In this document: piece by piece, positions 1 through 9,455 of the stretch | How the letters are laid out: each line of letters begins with the position of its first letter | Numbering within the stretch: the stretch's first letter is position 1 | IMG/VR virus record: IMGVR_UViG_3300017991_000316 | Span: 1 to 29,977 of that record | Length of the DNA: 29,977 nucleotides | Direction: 5' to 3' (one strand) | Source: a virus | The notes under the pieces: model-generated | The model's input: the letters and a program-made list of their open reading frames with translations, nothing else | Told to the model about the DNA's origin: nothing | The model's database searches: none | Position numbers and translations under genes: made by a program

Positions 1-741
1 AGAGAAACTGAATTTGTCTATGACATTACTATTAGAGCCAGTATCCCCTCCACTAGCATACCCATAGTCAGAACTAGATTGTCCTCCGGAAGAACGTCTA
101 GCTACTGTAAGATCACCTACATCTGTAGCATTACCATCTGTAGAAAAACTGAATTTATCTATCACATCATAGGGGGATGGGTACCCGCCGCCGCTGTTAT
201 ATCCATAAGTATCTGAGGTTTGTCCCGCTTGGAATCTCCTAGCAGCAGTTAAATCTCCTACGTCAGTAGCATTACCATCTGTAGAAAAGCTCACCTTATC
301 AATCGTATTTAGATCAGAAGAAACTCTACCCCCACTAGTATACCCATAAGCAGAGCTAGATTGTCCTGCACATTGTTGTCTAGCAACAGAAAGATCTCCC
401 ACATCCGAAGCGTTAGCCGTGGTAGAAAACAGGAATTTATCTATGACATTGTCCTCTGTCCCCCCACCGCTAGTATATCCGTGTGTACTAGATGTTTGCC
501 CCGCAGGGAAGCTTCTAGTATCTGACAGATCACCTACATCTGCATCATTGCCGTCGGTAGTCAATGAGAACCTAGAGATGATATTTGTAGGATTAGATAT
601 TCCATTCTCCCCGCCGCAGACATAGCCATAACTACTGCCTTGGAAAGTGTAGGGTACGTGTCTAACTCCTGCTGCTTCAGCAGTATCATAACGAGGCATA
701 TACCCGTAACTATCTATGGAACTAGCTACACGAATAGCCAT
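1..741 (-). CDS. Kelch-type repeat tail fibre/adhesin, N-terminal part (cut by window edge)
   Basis: Reading leftwards from the ATG at 741, the frame stays open to base 1, so only the first 247 codons are present. From about residue 45 the protein is built of tandem repeats of about 45-49 residues, with four complete copies and the start of a fifth. The consensus runs YGYxSGG, a short variable stretch, then IDKFSFSTDGNATDVGDLT, then ARR and GQSSS. Blocks of this kind resemble kelch/beta-propeller repeats found in phage fibres and bind ligands; a role in host receptor binding is inferred from that and from its place at the end of the tail module. The start codon overlaps the stop of the upstream gene by one base (TAATG), which suggests translational coupling. 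Confidence 0.75.
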   Translation of the reverse strand, partial: MAIRVASSIDSYGYMPRYDTAEAAGVRHVPYTFQGSSYGYVCGGENGISNPTNIISRFSLTTDGNDADVGDLSDTRSFPAGQTSSTHGYTSGGGTEDNVIDKFLFSTTANASDVGDLSVARQQCAGQSSSAYGYTSGGRVSSDLNTIDKVSFSTDGNATDVGDLTAARRFQAGQTSDTYGYNSGGGYPSPYDVIDKFSFSTDGNATDVGDLTVARRSSGGQSSSDYGYASGGDTGSNSNVIDKFSFS

Positions 742-1064
742 TATAATACGCTTCCATGCAGGGTAATATTAACTTTGGCGGCAGTTGTAGTGACTGCTGT
801 AATCTTTGCGCCATTTGTACCATTAATTACTAGTCCCTCCCCCCTAAAATCAGGGACAAAGGTGTCATTAGCAGGCAGCGTGATATAATAGAACTTATAC
901 TCAGTAGTTCCGTCAGTAATGTATATCTGTACATCTTCATCGGTTGTATTAGTGTTGTGTACCATAATGTTATGCACAACACCTACAACACCGCTAGTAG
1001 GAGCATATATATCCCCCTTTGTAGCAGGTATTTGTGTATGTGCTAATAAGGTTGGTGTTGCCAT
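741..1064 (-). CDS. Small virion-type protein, unknown function
   Basis: A 107-residue protein preceded by a good ribosome binding site (AGGAG, 7 bases from the ATG). It has no cysteine and no membrane segment, and is rich in short alternating hydrophobic stretches such as KFYYITLPAND and AAKVNITLHGSVL, which suggests an all-beta sandwich. It lies between the large tail fibre and the kelch-repeat fibre and overlaps the latter by one base, so it is probably a tail-associated structural or fibre-accessory protein. No family is recognised with confidence. Confidence 0.7.
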   Translation of the reverse strand: MATPTLLAHTQIPATKGDIYAPTSGVVGVVHNIMVHNTNTTDEDVQIYITDGTTEYKFYYITLPANDTFVPDFRGEGLVINGTNGAKITAVTTTAAKVNITLHGSVL

Positions 1065-1074
1065 TATTTATCTC

Positions 1075-4000
1075 CTATGCGTTTAGTGCCCAAACTTGTG
1101 TGATATCTACACCAGCAGCCCCTCCGCTACCAGTACCGCCTGCTTTAATAACACTAACTGTCCATGTTCCTGCGATAACTCCATAACTTGCTAAGTCTAT
1201 GCTTAAGTTATTTGTGTCTGTAAAAGTTATTTCATCCGGGATAATTACTTTATCAGAGCCGTCGGAAACTACTACGTTTACTACTTTTTGCCCGAGACTA
1301 TGATTGACAGTAAGAATACCAGAACTGAGAGAACTATTAGTAAAAGTTGTGGTGTAAGCAGTAGTTTCACTTGTAGCACCCCCACCTAAATCATTGTATA
1401 TATCTACCGTGGTACCATCACTAGAGACTACACCATGTAGTACAGTAACAGCATCAGCGTCTGTATCTAACCCTAATGTACCTAACAAGTTAAAGTTAGT
1501 ATCTAAGGATAGAGTGTACCCACCTGTACCGTCTTGTATGACTATCCAATAATGCGTTGCCCCAGCTACAGTGTTTGTGGGGTTAGCTAATGTGGCGTTG
1601 CCTGTCAATGTTACTTGGTGTATATTGCCGTTATTACAATCAGTAGCTATACTTGCGCCGTAGCTTAGTGTGTCCGTTGGAGAATAGTACTGTCCACCGA
1701 CAGATAGATTATTCGTTAGCGCCAAGTTGCTGCTAGATATACTAGATATTGTCTGAAAAGCCTGTAGTTCTGTATATTCTGCGTTAGTAAGGTGGTAATA
1801 CTCGTCTACCGTACCGCCTTGTATACCAGTAAGATTGTTGTGTGTAGCAGTACCTGTTCCACCACCACCCCCAGATACCTCTGAGAAACGACCGTCTATG
1901 TAGTTAGCACCTTCTGCGGTCTGTACTACTCTAGTATTGACTGCGTTTGTAAACGCAGTCTTTGTTTCAAATATTACTGTACCAATCCACACCATTTCAG
2001 CACTAGGTAGCTCTCCCAACTGGAGATTGTTGACTTCATCTGGTGCCGCTGCTTGTGCCAATGCTAAAGTAGAGTACTGAGCTTGTCCCATAATAGAGAT
2101 AACATCATTCACTGCTACATAACTATTAGTAGCAAAAATATGCATCAAACCGAAGTCACCAGAAGTTATTTCAGTTCTTTGCCATGTAGCCCCTGTCCAC
2201 TCATTATATTGCATACGTGGGGTAGCCCCAACAAGAAAGCTGTACCCTGCATTTATCTGTCGTTCCCAAGTGCCGCTAGCTCCTGTCCTATAGTACACAG
2301 GCAAACCAGTAGTGCTAGTTACAGTAGCATTTGTGTGAGTGTAATCTTCATCAATTATTCTACCTTCCCCTACCCCAAATTGTGCGTCTGCGTTAGAAGC
2401 ACCTGTGCTGATAGAGAAATTGTCTAAAGCCAAACCACTAAGGTACTGTGCCCCGACGGTAAAATGTGCCCAAGCGTGTACCCCCGTGGGATAGTTAACT
2501 GAAGAATGTCTCTCGTCTCCACACAGAATGCATGACGAGCTAGTAGTACTCCAAAAGACAGTAGCGACCATCGTGTGTGAGCGAATAAGATGAGATACTT
2601 CACTATCCGAAGGATTAGTCAAGACAGACAAGGTATCTGCATCGTAGTATATATAATGCATACCGTACGTATTAGGTATGACTATGCTCTCAGCACTAGT
2701 TTTACGGTACTGATACCCGTCTTCGTAAAAGTAAAAATCAGACCCAGTAGGGGTAATGGTAAATGTCCGAGTACCATCTACAAAACTTAGTGTAGTATCA
2801 TCCGGGCGTATTACACCCCAACCAGTGACGTTATTAATTTCTTCTGAAAATTCTACTAATACGGGGTCTACATATATTCTACCGTCTACAGCGTCTACTT
2901 TAGTTACTATACCTACCTGAATAGGGAAATTACCTCCAGTAGGTCTAGTACTTGTTAAAGCTCCTATCGTAGTTGGGTCTAAATATAATATCTGTCCTGC
3001 GGTGTATCCTGTTGTATTTAAATCCCTGACGATACCCAACTTGGTTACTTTACCGTTTAGCCCATTTCCGATATCGTGTGTAGCAACACCGATAACACGA
3101 GATGAACTAAAGTCATTTGCAATAGCTTTAGCAAAAGTTGGGTTATCCCCACTAGCACCATTTATGTATACTACAGTACCATTAGGTATGTCTCCTCCGG
3201 TAAGGTTGGTTCCTCTGACTATTGTCTCTTGTCCAAGACAAGTAGCTGTGTCTGATTGATCGTCGTACGAAACATGACATTTCTCAACATCGCAATAGAA
3301 TAGTCTACCTTCTTCATGAGTAGGGCAGGTAGACTGTGGTGTAAAATCACGGTAATCCTCTGGACTCGCAGCTATCTGGCTTATCTTGTCGCTAGACCAT
3401 AATTTAGTAGTACTGATTACAGTGTCATCTATATCAGCTGAAACTATCACGTTATCAGTGCTTTGTGTTACTACTGCGCCTGTACCGCCTGTGATAGTAC
3501 GTAAGTTAGCTGTATTTGCTACCGTATTTTTGTATACTTCACTACCACCACCAACATTTGCTACACCACCCACTACCGTACTAGATGAAATACCGCTATC
3601 TATTGTAGTTCCTGCGATAGTAAATTCCGCCAGATTACCTACAACAGCGTCACCATCCCTTATTTGGTAGCGTGCGTCACCCTCAGATTTGGTGTAGTAA
3701 TCTGAAGTGGGTGGTGCGGGAGTAGTTGAACCTGAGTACAAGATATTTTTAGAAATAAAAGGGAACCTAATAGCCGAAACAAGACTAGTAGAAACTTCCC
3801 TACCTAAGAGTTCTAACAATGTATCGGACAAAGATGCTTGTGTGCCAATGCGTGTGTCAAACTCTGTTGTATTAGCGTCCATTACAAAGCTAAACTGCCC
3901 TAAAGCTGGGTCAGCAGTACCTCCACCTTCCCAATCCCCTGCTTGATTAAAAGCAGTAGAGTCTACATAAACAAGAGGAGCAGTAGCATCATCAAAATCA

Positions 4001-4206
4001 TTGTCTAATGCAGAAGAATATACAAGAGTAGCGTCACCAAACTCTGTGTAAGGAGTAAGATCACCATCAGTAACTAAGCGTATCCTAACTAACAACGACT
4101 GCTGATAGATAATAGAAGGCAGCAATGTAGCATCGGCTATCGCTGCACCTGAGCTATTTCTGTGGGTTTTGTTAGGTACGTCCCACCATATGTCTAATAT
4201 TTGCAT
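1075..4206 (-). CDS. Large tail fibre protein
   Basis: A 1043-residue protein, the largest of the window, with ribosome binding site AAGGA before the ATG. It carries sequences typical of trimeric phage fibres: YYTKSEGDARYQ at residues 170-181 (the YTKxExDARY shaft motif), later a HNNLTGIQGG...EYYHLT motif, and then a stretch rich in Thr, Asn and Gly with the phrase IVIQDGTGGYTL seen in fibre and adhesin domains. The C terminus is a beta-rich GIL/VNHSLGQKVVNVVVSDGSD segment followed by a Gly-rich linker. Composition (Thr, Ser, Gly and Asn rich, few Cys) fits an extracellular beta-helical fibre. It follows the tail-tip genes, as expected. The exact receptor cannot be read from the sequence. Confidence 0.85.
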   Translation of the reverse strand: MQILDIWWDVPNKTHRNSSGAAIADATLLPSIIYQQSLLVRIRLVTDGDLTPYTEFGDATLVYSSALDNDFDDATAPLVYVDSTAFNQAGDWEGGGTADPALGQFSFVMDANTTEFDTRIGTQASLSDTLLELLGREVSTSLVSAIRFPFISKNILYSGSTTPAPPTSDYYTKSEGDARYQIRDGDAVVGNLAEFTIAGTTIDSGISSSTVVGGVANVGGGSEVYKNTVANTANLRTITGGTGAVVTQSTDNVIVSADIDDTVISTTKLWSSDKISQIAASPEDYRDFTPQSTCPTHEEGRLFYCDVEKCHVSYDDQSDTATCLGQETIVRGTNLTGGDIPNGTVVYINGASGDNPTFAKAIANDFSSSRVIGVATHDIGNGLNGKVTKLGIVRDLNTTGYTAGQILYLDPTTIGALTSTRPTGGNFPIQVGIVTKVDAVDGRIYVDPVLVEFSEEINNVTGWGVIRPDDTTLSFVDGTRTFTITPTGSDFYFYEDGYQYRKTSAESIVIPNTYGMHYIYYDADTLSVLTNPSDSEVSHLIRSHTMVATVFWSTTSSSCILCGDERHSSVNYPTGVHAWAHFTVGAQYLSGLALDNFSISTGASNADAQFGVGEGRIIDEDYTHTNATVTSTTGLPVYYRTGASGTWERQINAGYSFLVGATPRMQYNEWTGATWQRTEITSGDFGLMHIFATNSYVAVNDVISIMGQAQYSTLALAQAAAPDEVNNLQLGELPSAEMVWIGTVIFETKTAFTNAVNTRVVQTAEGANYIDGRFSEVSGGGGGTGTATHNNLTGIQGGTVDEYYHLTNAEYTELQAFQTISSISSSNLALTNNLSVGGQYYSPTDTLSYGASIATDCNNGNIHQVTLTGNATLANPTNTVAGATHYWIVIQDGTGGYTLSLDTNFNLLGTLGLDTDADAVTVLHGVVSSDGTTVDIYNDLGGGATSETTAYTTTFTNSSLSSGILTVNHSLGQKVVNVVVSDGSDKVIIPDEITFTDTNNLSIDLASYGVIAGTWTVSVIKAGGTGSGGAAGVDITQVWALNA

Positions 4207-4215
4207 GTGTTATCC

Positions 4216-5025
4216 TTAATAAAATACCCACGTATCGTCCCCTACAGGAGCACAGTACAACCATACTGAGCCACCGCCTGCCGCGAGAAGACCTACTTCT
4301 AAAGACAAGGTAGTGTATAAAGGCAGGGTAATGGAAGGAAAATATTCCGCAATTTTAGAAGGAGTAAGTATATCCCCAGAACGAACCAGCGGTATCCCTG
4401 CAGCGGCAACTAACGTATTAAAAGCCTCCGGGTATAATATGTTGTCCATATTATGTGTGAATGATTTACCCCCCACAGAAACCGAAAGTGCCGCTCCCGG
4501 ACGAGAGTTAATAAAACCACTAGTATTCGCAAAAACAAACCCATCTATCGCTGAAATAGAGTACGTCTCGTCTTTAACGTATGTAATCGTGGGTTGTTGT
4601 GATGAAACAACACAAACATCATCGACATACCCAGTAATACCCACATAACCCTGATAAGTCAATGCTGTCGTGCCATAATAGGGATTACCCTCTTCCTCAC
4701 CACTTAGGAAAAGAGGAGCGTGTTCTTCAATGTAGAAAGGAGCACCAGCAAATAAAACACCATCTATTGTGCGATATAAAACAACGTATTGTTCCGCTAA
4801 AGTAGGGGGGATAATAAAACTACAGTAACCATTTATGTACCGACCGCGGTCAACATAAAAAGGATTATGCGTAGAATAAGAAGCATATATTTTATCCGCA
4901 TTAAAGGCACACCAATCCAAAGTATGTCTTCCTGCTCCTTCAGAACGCAAAGTAGGGAAGGCAAGTTTTTCATTGCTGATTGAACGCACTAAAAAACAAA
5001 TAGTATCGGGAGAGATAATACTCAT
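4216..5025 (-). CDS. Probable tail-tip or fibre-attachment protein, unknown family
   Basis: A 269-residue protein with no recognised domain. It is rich in Tyr, Gly and hydrophobic beta-type segments and ends in a tryptophan-containing tail (DDTWVFY). Its start overlaps the stop of the preceding gene by four bases (ATGA), which indicates translational coupling with the 171-residue neighbour. Position between the tape measure block and the large fibre suggests a distal tail component that connects the tip to the fibre. This is inference from gene order only. Confidence 0.75.
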   Translation of the reverse strand: MSIISPDTICFLVRSISNEKLAFPTLRSEGAGRHTLDWCAFNADKIYASYSTHNPFYVDRGRYINGYCSFIIPPTLAEQYVVLYRTIDGVLFAGAPFYIEEHAPLFLSGEEEGNPYYGTTALTYQGYVGITGYVDDVCVVSSQQPTITYVKDETYSISAIDGFVFANTSGFINSRPGAALSVSVGGKSFTHNMDNILYPEAFNTLVAAAGIPLVRSGDILTPSKIAEYFPSITLPLYTTLSLEVGLLAAGGGSVWLYCAPVGDDTWVFY

Positions 5026-5537
5026 ACGAACACCTGTGCTTGTATCTCCACTCCTGTGGAAGCTCCCTGTGCGTCAATCGCCTGTATACGTACTGTACGA
5101 GTATCCGCGGACACAGAATTTACTTTATACATTAAAGGGGCATCAGTAGGCACAACAGATACTAACGTTGCTTCCCCATTTTGTATACCATAGGCAACAA
5201 AACCTATGTTCCCCACCACTAAAGACCAACTATACGCCCCTGTGCCCATACGCTGCTCAAGAGCAAAAGTACCCTTTGCAAACGCTGGGGCAATTAAAGG
5301 GGAGTACGCTACACCAACCGTATTAGCTGCTATTTCTGCTGCACCCGAAAATAAAATAGTTGTAGAGGATAGATTATCTTCAATAGGTTTTCTCACAAGA
5401 TAGACATTATTATCTAATCCCGTAATTTCTAACGCACTATATGGAGGGATATACTCACTACAACGCACAGAATAAGAAGGCACCCCCTTCCCTCCTCCTT
5501 GCTGCCTATGCACTGGGTATCTGTATTGGTTGGTCAT
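5022..5537 (-). CDS. Probable tail-tip structural protein, unknown family
   Basis: A 171-residue protein. The N-terminal 20 residues are basic and glycine-rich; the rest is beta-rich with phrases such as IPPYSALEITG and IAANTVGVAYSPLIAPAFAKG, which look like a small beta-barrel of the kind seen in accessory virion proteins. No catalytic motif or membrane segment is visible. It sits two bases after the end of the 330-residue gene and overlaps the next gene by four bases, so the three are one translationally linked block downstream of the tape measure. Confidence 0.72.
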   Translation of the reverse strand: MTNQYRYPVHRQQGGGKGVPSYSVRCSEYIPPYSALEITGLDNNVYLVRKPIEDNLSSTTILFSGAAEIAANTVGVAYSPLIAPAFAKGTFALEQRMGTGAYSWSLVVGNIGFVAYGIQNGEATLVSVVPTDAPLMYKVNSVSADTRTVRIQAIDAQGASTGVEIQAQVFV

Positions 5538-5539
5538 AA

Positions 5540-6532
5540 TTAGTACCTAATGTCCTCATTAGTTGTATTGTAGAAGTAATTAGAAAAATCAGAAAATCTA
5601 GGAAGAGCCGCCCAATCAGCAGCATAATGAGCATCATAAGGGATGTAAAATGGATTGCCCTCGTCTAATACCCCTCCCGCACCATCTAACAAAACAGGAT
5701 CACGGACAGGATCATCCTCTATTTGCCCCTCTTCAATTGCTGCATTAGGGATATCACTGTACTTAATTGGTCTTTTCTTTACTAACCCATCAACATTAAA
5801 ATAAGCATTGAATCCCCTATCTAATATCTTACTTACATGTGTTCTAATGTCAATTAAAAAATCATAAGACACAGTGTAGTACTCTACGCCACTAGGAGTA
5901 TACTTTTTATCTGTAGCAATATTCTTTAATAGCGCCTGCTTAGGGAAAGCAGGAATACCAGCTATAGACACAGCTAGAGCATTGACAGTATTTGGATACC
6001 ATAATAGCAAAGTAGGAGGATATTCCTCCCTACTGACATCCACAGTCACTCTAATCAGGACAATAGGACGGGACTTAATGATAGGCGGATCAAATAAATC
6101 TCCAGCAGTATTAAGAACTGCGGCAGTAGGATTTGTAATATCCCCTGCTCCGCCAACACCATCTTCAAAATATGCTCGTTCAAACACCTCATCTACATAT
6201 TCTACACCGTAACTAATCACCGGATTATTTAACCAAGGTTGCTCTTGCTCATTTAAATCCTGTGCATAAGTAACTACAACCTCAAAGTTCTTAAGAGAGC
6301 CATCTTGGGGTGTAACGTTAACCGTTTTTACCCTAATGGTAGTATCTGACGGGTGTACCGAGTTCCATTTAGGTATTCTATCGTCTTCGTAAATAGTGCG
6401 TCCGATAGAAACTTGTGTAGCACAAACCACATCAAATCTACGTATAGCGAGAACATCGCCGTCCCCTTCTACTCTGAAGGAAGCCTGTTCTACAATAGCC
6501 TCTTCTATATCTAAATTCGGGTTAATCGCCAC
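5540..6532 (-). CDS. Probable tail-tip/distal tail protein
   Basis: A 330-residue protein directly after the tape measure gene. The start is GTG at 6532, one base of which is shared with the tape measure stop (TAGTG), so translation is coupled. The sequence has a beta-rich N-terminal half with WNSVHPSDTTIRVKTVNVTPQDG and FEVVVTY, and an acidic, proline-containing C-terminal third. In siphoviruses the gene after the tape measure usually encodes the distal tail or tail-tip protein, which gives the call; I do not recognise a named domain. Confidence 0.75.
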   Translation of the reverse strand: MAINPNLDIEEAIVEQASFRVEGDGDVLAIRRFDVVCATQVSIGRTIYEDDRIPKWNSVHPSDTTIRVKTVNVTPQDGSLKNFEVVVTYAQDLNEQEQPWLNNPVISYGVEYVDEVFERAYFEDGVGGAGDITNPTAAVLNTAGDLFDPPIIKSRPIVLIRVTVDVSREEYPPTLLLWYPNTVNALAVSIAGIPAFPKQALLKNIATDKKYTPSGVEYYTVSYDFLIDIRTHVSKILDRGFNAYFNVDGLVKKRPIKYSDIPNAAIEEGQIEDDPVRDPVLLDGAGGVLDEGNPFYIPYDAHYAADWAALPRFSDFSNYFYNTTNEDIRY

Positions 6533-8763
6533 TATATTACTCCTACACTACTTGTTCTTTTGACGGTGAATGCCTCTTTAGCTCTTTGCTGGGTGTTCAT
6601 CTGCTTAAGTATATCTACCATCATTTTAGTGTTGTTAGCTGTCTCTCTTTGTGGGTCTGTGGTTCTTATTTCCGCTCTATATGCTTCTACAGACCCTTTT
6701 AGGGCTGCTCCTGCGCGTTTAGTCGTGGCTTTATCTAATGCACCGCCATCTCCTGCTACGCCTTCTCCGCCAAATACTTTGTTGAAAGCGTCTACACCAT
6801 CAGACCAAACCTTAGCAAAATCTTGAACAAGGGTGCTGCCCTTGAATAAGTCACCAAAGCCCTTTGTTGTAGAAAATGCTTTTAAATCTCCTACAATGTC
6901 GTCACCCAAAACATTCTTAAAAGCTTTTCGTATATCTTTAGCTGCTTCAGTGTATCTCTTCTTAGTTTTAGAGAAATCAATTTCCATCAATGCACCGAAG
7001 TCACCTGCTGCGGCACGAACTAGCTTTTTCCAATCACTAAGCAAATCAAGAACAGCTTCACTAACAATGGAGGCTCCTCTAAATAGGGTTGTAAATATAG
7101 CAGCAGACACCCTACCTAACATCCGTAAAATGACTATCATATTATTTATAACAACGCCTAAGTTGTAAAATACGATAGATAAAGAACTTACTCTAGGTAT
7201 CGCTCCCGTAACAATGCGTTTTATGTCAGTGAATACGGATATAAAATCCTTGCCTACATTTACTAATGCCCCTTGTTCAGTAAAAAGTTGCTTATACGCT
7301 TCCCTGTATTGAACAAAAGCGATCGTTGCAGCACCAATAATGGGCACCAGTACTACGAAAGCAGCTTTTAGAATACCAAGACCCGCTGTAAGTGCAGCCA
7401 TAGTACCTGCCCACGTGATGCCCAGTGTGGTAAGGGAAACTAACGTGCCTGTTATAGCGGATACCCCAAATAAGACGGTAGCTAACGCAATACCAAATAA
7501 CGGGAGAACGGCTAAAAATCCTGTAAATATTAAAACAGCGGCTTTAATAGGTTTACTTAAATTAGAAAAACCATCGATCAATTTGCGAAGTACGTTCAAA
7601 ACAGCTATAATTTCGGTCTGGAAATCTATAAAGAAGCTTATCTTAAATGCTTCTACAGTAGCGTTTAGTCTTGTAAGACTAAAATTAACTGACTTAGTCA
7701 TTTCTAAAAAGGCGGCGAAAGAAGCACCAGAAACCGCAGCAGCAGTACCTGTTTCCTTGAGCTGTTTTGATAAACCAACACCGTAATCCTTTACTAAGGA
7801 TTCCATCAGTTTGATAGTGCGTTTATTACCAAACCAAGTAGTGAGAGGTGCGCCAGTACGTCTCGCCTCATCGAATATTCTTTGCAGTGTCTTTTCAAAA
7901 CCCAGCTTCTGTATAGCTCTAGCGGAACCACCCACATCAGAAAATAACTTTTTCATATTCTTAGTAGGCTTCTGTAGTTCAATCATAGCAGCAGCCATAC
8001 CAGTGACTGCGGTGCGTGCTCGTACACCTCTTCTGGTTGCCACGGCCATTACTGCACCAAACTCACCGAAGGTCACGCCAGCGCGAGCGACGATAGAGAT
8101 AGCATTACCATAAAACTTAGTCATTTCCTTAATGCTGATACTACCTTTTTCTTGTGTCTTAAACAAGAAGTCTGCAATTAGAGAGGCTTTACTTGCTTCC
8201 ATCCCGAATGCACGTATAGTGGTACCTATTAGTTTGATTGAGTCTGTAAGGTCAGCTGCTCCGCCTATAGCTGTTTCTAGACCAACCCTAAGTACCTTAA
8301 ATGATTCAGCGTTAGTGAAGGACAACTGCTTAATAGACTCGTATGCGTTCGCTATATCAGCCGGGAGAACTCCATATGCCTTACTAATCTCAAGAATGCG
8401 CTTGCTTAAGCCCATTAAGGATAAATCTGACATACGAGCGATAACATTTACTTTGCGCATCGCAGCGTCAAATTTTAACATAGCTTCCGTACCTTTTTTA
8501 ATAAAAGACACGAAAGGAACAGTAACTAAACGATACATCAAACCACTAAAGATACCAATGTCTACAGCGGCTCTACGTATACCCTGATTAAATTTAAGAA
8601 GATTATCCCCACTTAATGCCGCGCCAAATTTAGACACTTCCTTAGATGTATTAGCAACGCCCTTTTTTATCTGCTCGTTGCCTGCGACTACTTTGCGCAC
8701 ACCTGCTAAATACTTAGAAGTGTCTAAAATAATTTCTGCGTATAGGGATTCATCTACTGGCAT
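6532..8763 (-). CDS. Tail tape measure protein (TP901 core type)
   Basis: A 743-residue protein with ribosome binding site AAAGGA. Residues of about 90-330 match the TP901-type tape measure core in style: long amphipathic helices with ALxTAIGGAADLTDSIK, FLFKTQEKGSISIKEM and a phrase such as AVMAVATRRG. Residues of about 410-500 contain several hydrophobic segments (AAVLIFTGFLAVLPLFGIAL and the following ones), common in tape measures and thought to take part in membrane passage of DNA. The protein sets tail length; at roughly 0.15 nm per residue the tail would be about 110 nm (inference). It follows the G/GT chaperones and precedes the tip genes, the standard siphovirus order. Confidence 0.92.
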   Translation of the reverse strand: MPVDESLYAEIILDTSKYLAGVRKVVAGNEQIKKGVANTSKEVSKFGAALSGDNLLKFNQGIRRAAVDIGIFSGLMYRLVTVPFVSFIKKGTEAMLKFDAAMRKVNVIARMSDLSLMGLSKRILEISKAYGVLPADIANAYESIKQLSFTNAESFKVLRVGLETAIGGAADLTDSIKLIGTTIRAFGMEASKASLIADFLFKTQEKGSISIKEMTKFYGNAISIVARAGVTFGEFGAVMAVATRRGVRARTAVTGMAAAMIELQKPTKNMKKLFSDVGGSARAIQKLGFEKTLQRIFDEARRTGAPLTTWFGNKRTIKLMESLVKDYGVGLSKQLKETGTAAAVSGASFAAFLEMTKSVNFSLTRLNATVEAFKISFFIDFQTEIIAVLNVLRKLIDGFSNLSKPIKAAVLIFTGFLAVLPLFGIALATVLFGVSAITGTLVSLTTLGITWAGTMAALTAGLGILKAAFVVLVPIIGAATIAFVQYREAYKQLFTEQGALVNVGKDFISVFTDIKRIVTGAIPRVSSLSIVFYNLGVVINNMIVILRMLGRVSAAIFTTLFRGASIVSEAVLDLLSDWKKLVRAAAGDFGALMEIDFSKTKKRYTEAAKDIRKAFKNVLGDDIVGDLKAFSTTKGFGDLFKGSTLVQDFAKVWSDGVDAFNKVFGGEGVAGDGGALDKATTKRAGAALKGSVEAYRAEIRTTDPQRETANNTKMMVDILKQMNTQQRAKEAFTVKRTSSVGVI

Positions 8764-8769
8764 CTATAT

Positions 8770-9434
8770 CTATTCCTTTTCAGGGGGCTTCTTACCAAAT
8801 AAAGCTAGAAGCATTTTTTCTGCTCGTTTAGCGTTGTCTAGTGGTGTTCTTTCTTTCTCCACAGAGTCAAAACTAAGAAGGAACGGATCAAGAGATTTAC
8901 ATTTATCCTTAGACTCTCTAAACGCATTTTCCATGTGTATGGTATGGGAAATCACTGCGGCTTGGTAATCTGCGCGTCTATCACCTATCGGAGCGACGTA
9001 ACTATCGTATGCAATCCATCCCATAAATTCGTCTAAAGGCAGTTCTTCTATTTCAGCTATAGATTTATGTAAATGACCCCCTAAACGATACTTAAAGATC
9101 GTCAGGGGGTCATTCTTGATTAGTTTCCCACTTCTTCAGTATTAAAGTTATTTACTTCACGAAACTTAGTCATGAAGACCTTCATTTCGTCAGGACTCAT
9201 ATCAAGAACTTCCTCCACAGTAAAGAAAGGTGTGCTCTTATCTTCACTATAGATAGACATACTCAAAAGAGTAGCAACAGAGTCCAAAGACACATCCTCA
9301 GCTTTAGTGGGAAGCTCTATCTCCTTAAATATCCGGATAGGAAGTCTCTTAATGTAAAAGTCACCCATTGTTGGATCAGACACTTTAACAAATTTGTCCT
9401 TACCAGCAAATTGTTCCTTCTTAATAAATCCCAT
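8770..9434 (-). CDS. Tail assembly chaperone GT, made by -1 ribosomal frameshift
   Basis: Residues 1-104 are the same as protein G (frame from the ATG at 9434). At the heptamer GGGAAAC (9129-9123) a -1 shift avoids the TAA at 9122-9120 and enters a frame that is open down to 8770. This adds 117 residues beginning LIKNDPLTIFKYRLGG for a 221-residue product. The added part contains LHKSIAEIEELPLDEFMGWIAY, the typical 'T' signature of tail chaperones (an EIE...P..EF..WxAY pattern). The ATG at 9024 lies inside this extension, and a separate 84-residue gene starting there would lack the conserved part. GT-type proteins bind the tape measure and recruit tube protein during tail assembly. Confidence 0.85.
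9072..9129 (-). promoter_or_regulatory. Programmed -1 frameshift signal: slippery heptamer plus stem-loop
   Basis: In the mRNA (minus strand) the zero-frame codons GTG GGA AAC TAA contain the X XXY YYZ heptamer GGGAAAC at 9129-9123. An 8-base spacer follows. Then comes a perfect 11-bp stem, 9114-9104 paired with 9082-9072, whose 21-base loop can form a further 5 bp (ACGAT/ATCGT). Slippery site, short spacer and strong stem are exactly the parts of known -1 frameshift signals in tail chaperone genes. Confidence 0.85.
9120..9434 (-). CDS. Tail assembly chaperone G
   Basis: A 104-residue protein made when the ribosome does not shift and stops at TAA 9122-9120. It is charged, largely alpha-helical, and has no membrane segment. 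Ribosome binding site AAGGGG lies before the ATG. Position between tube protein and tape measure, and the -1 shift signal at its last codons, identify it as the short product of the G/GT chaperone pair that keeps the tape measure soluble during tail assembly. No sequence motif of its own is strong; the call rests on the frameshift architecture and gene order. Confidence 0.85.
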   Translation of the reverse strand: MGFIKKEQFAGKDKFVKVSDPTMGDFYIKRLPIRIFKEIELPTKAEDVSLDSVATLLSMSIYSEDKSTPFFTVEEVLDMSPDEMKVFMTKFREVNNFNTEEVGN

Positions 9435-9455
9435 TTTTCGTCCCCTTAATTAAAA

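Noticed and set aside
8770-9024. Separate 84-residue gene from ATG 9024
   Set aside because: The same frame is open 99 bases further upstream with conserved chaperone sequence that joins to the -1 frameshift site, so it is the end of the GT product.
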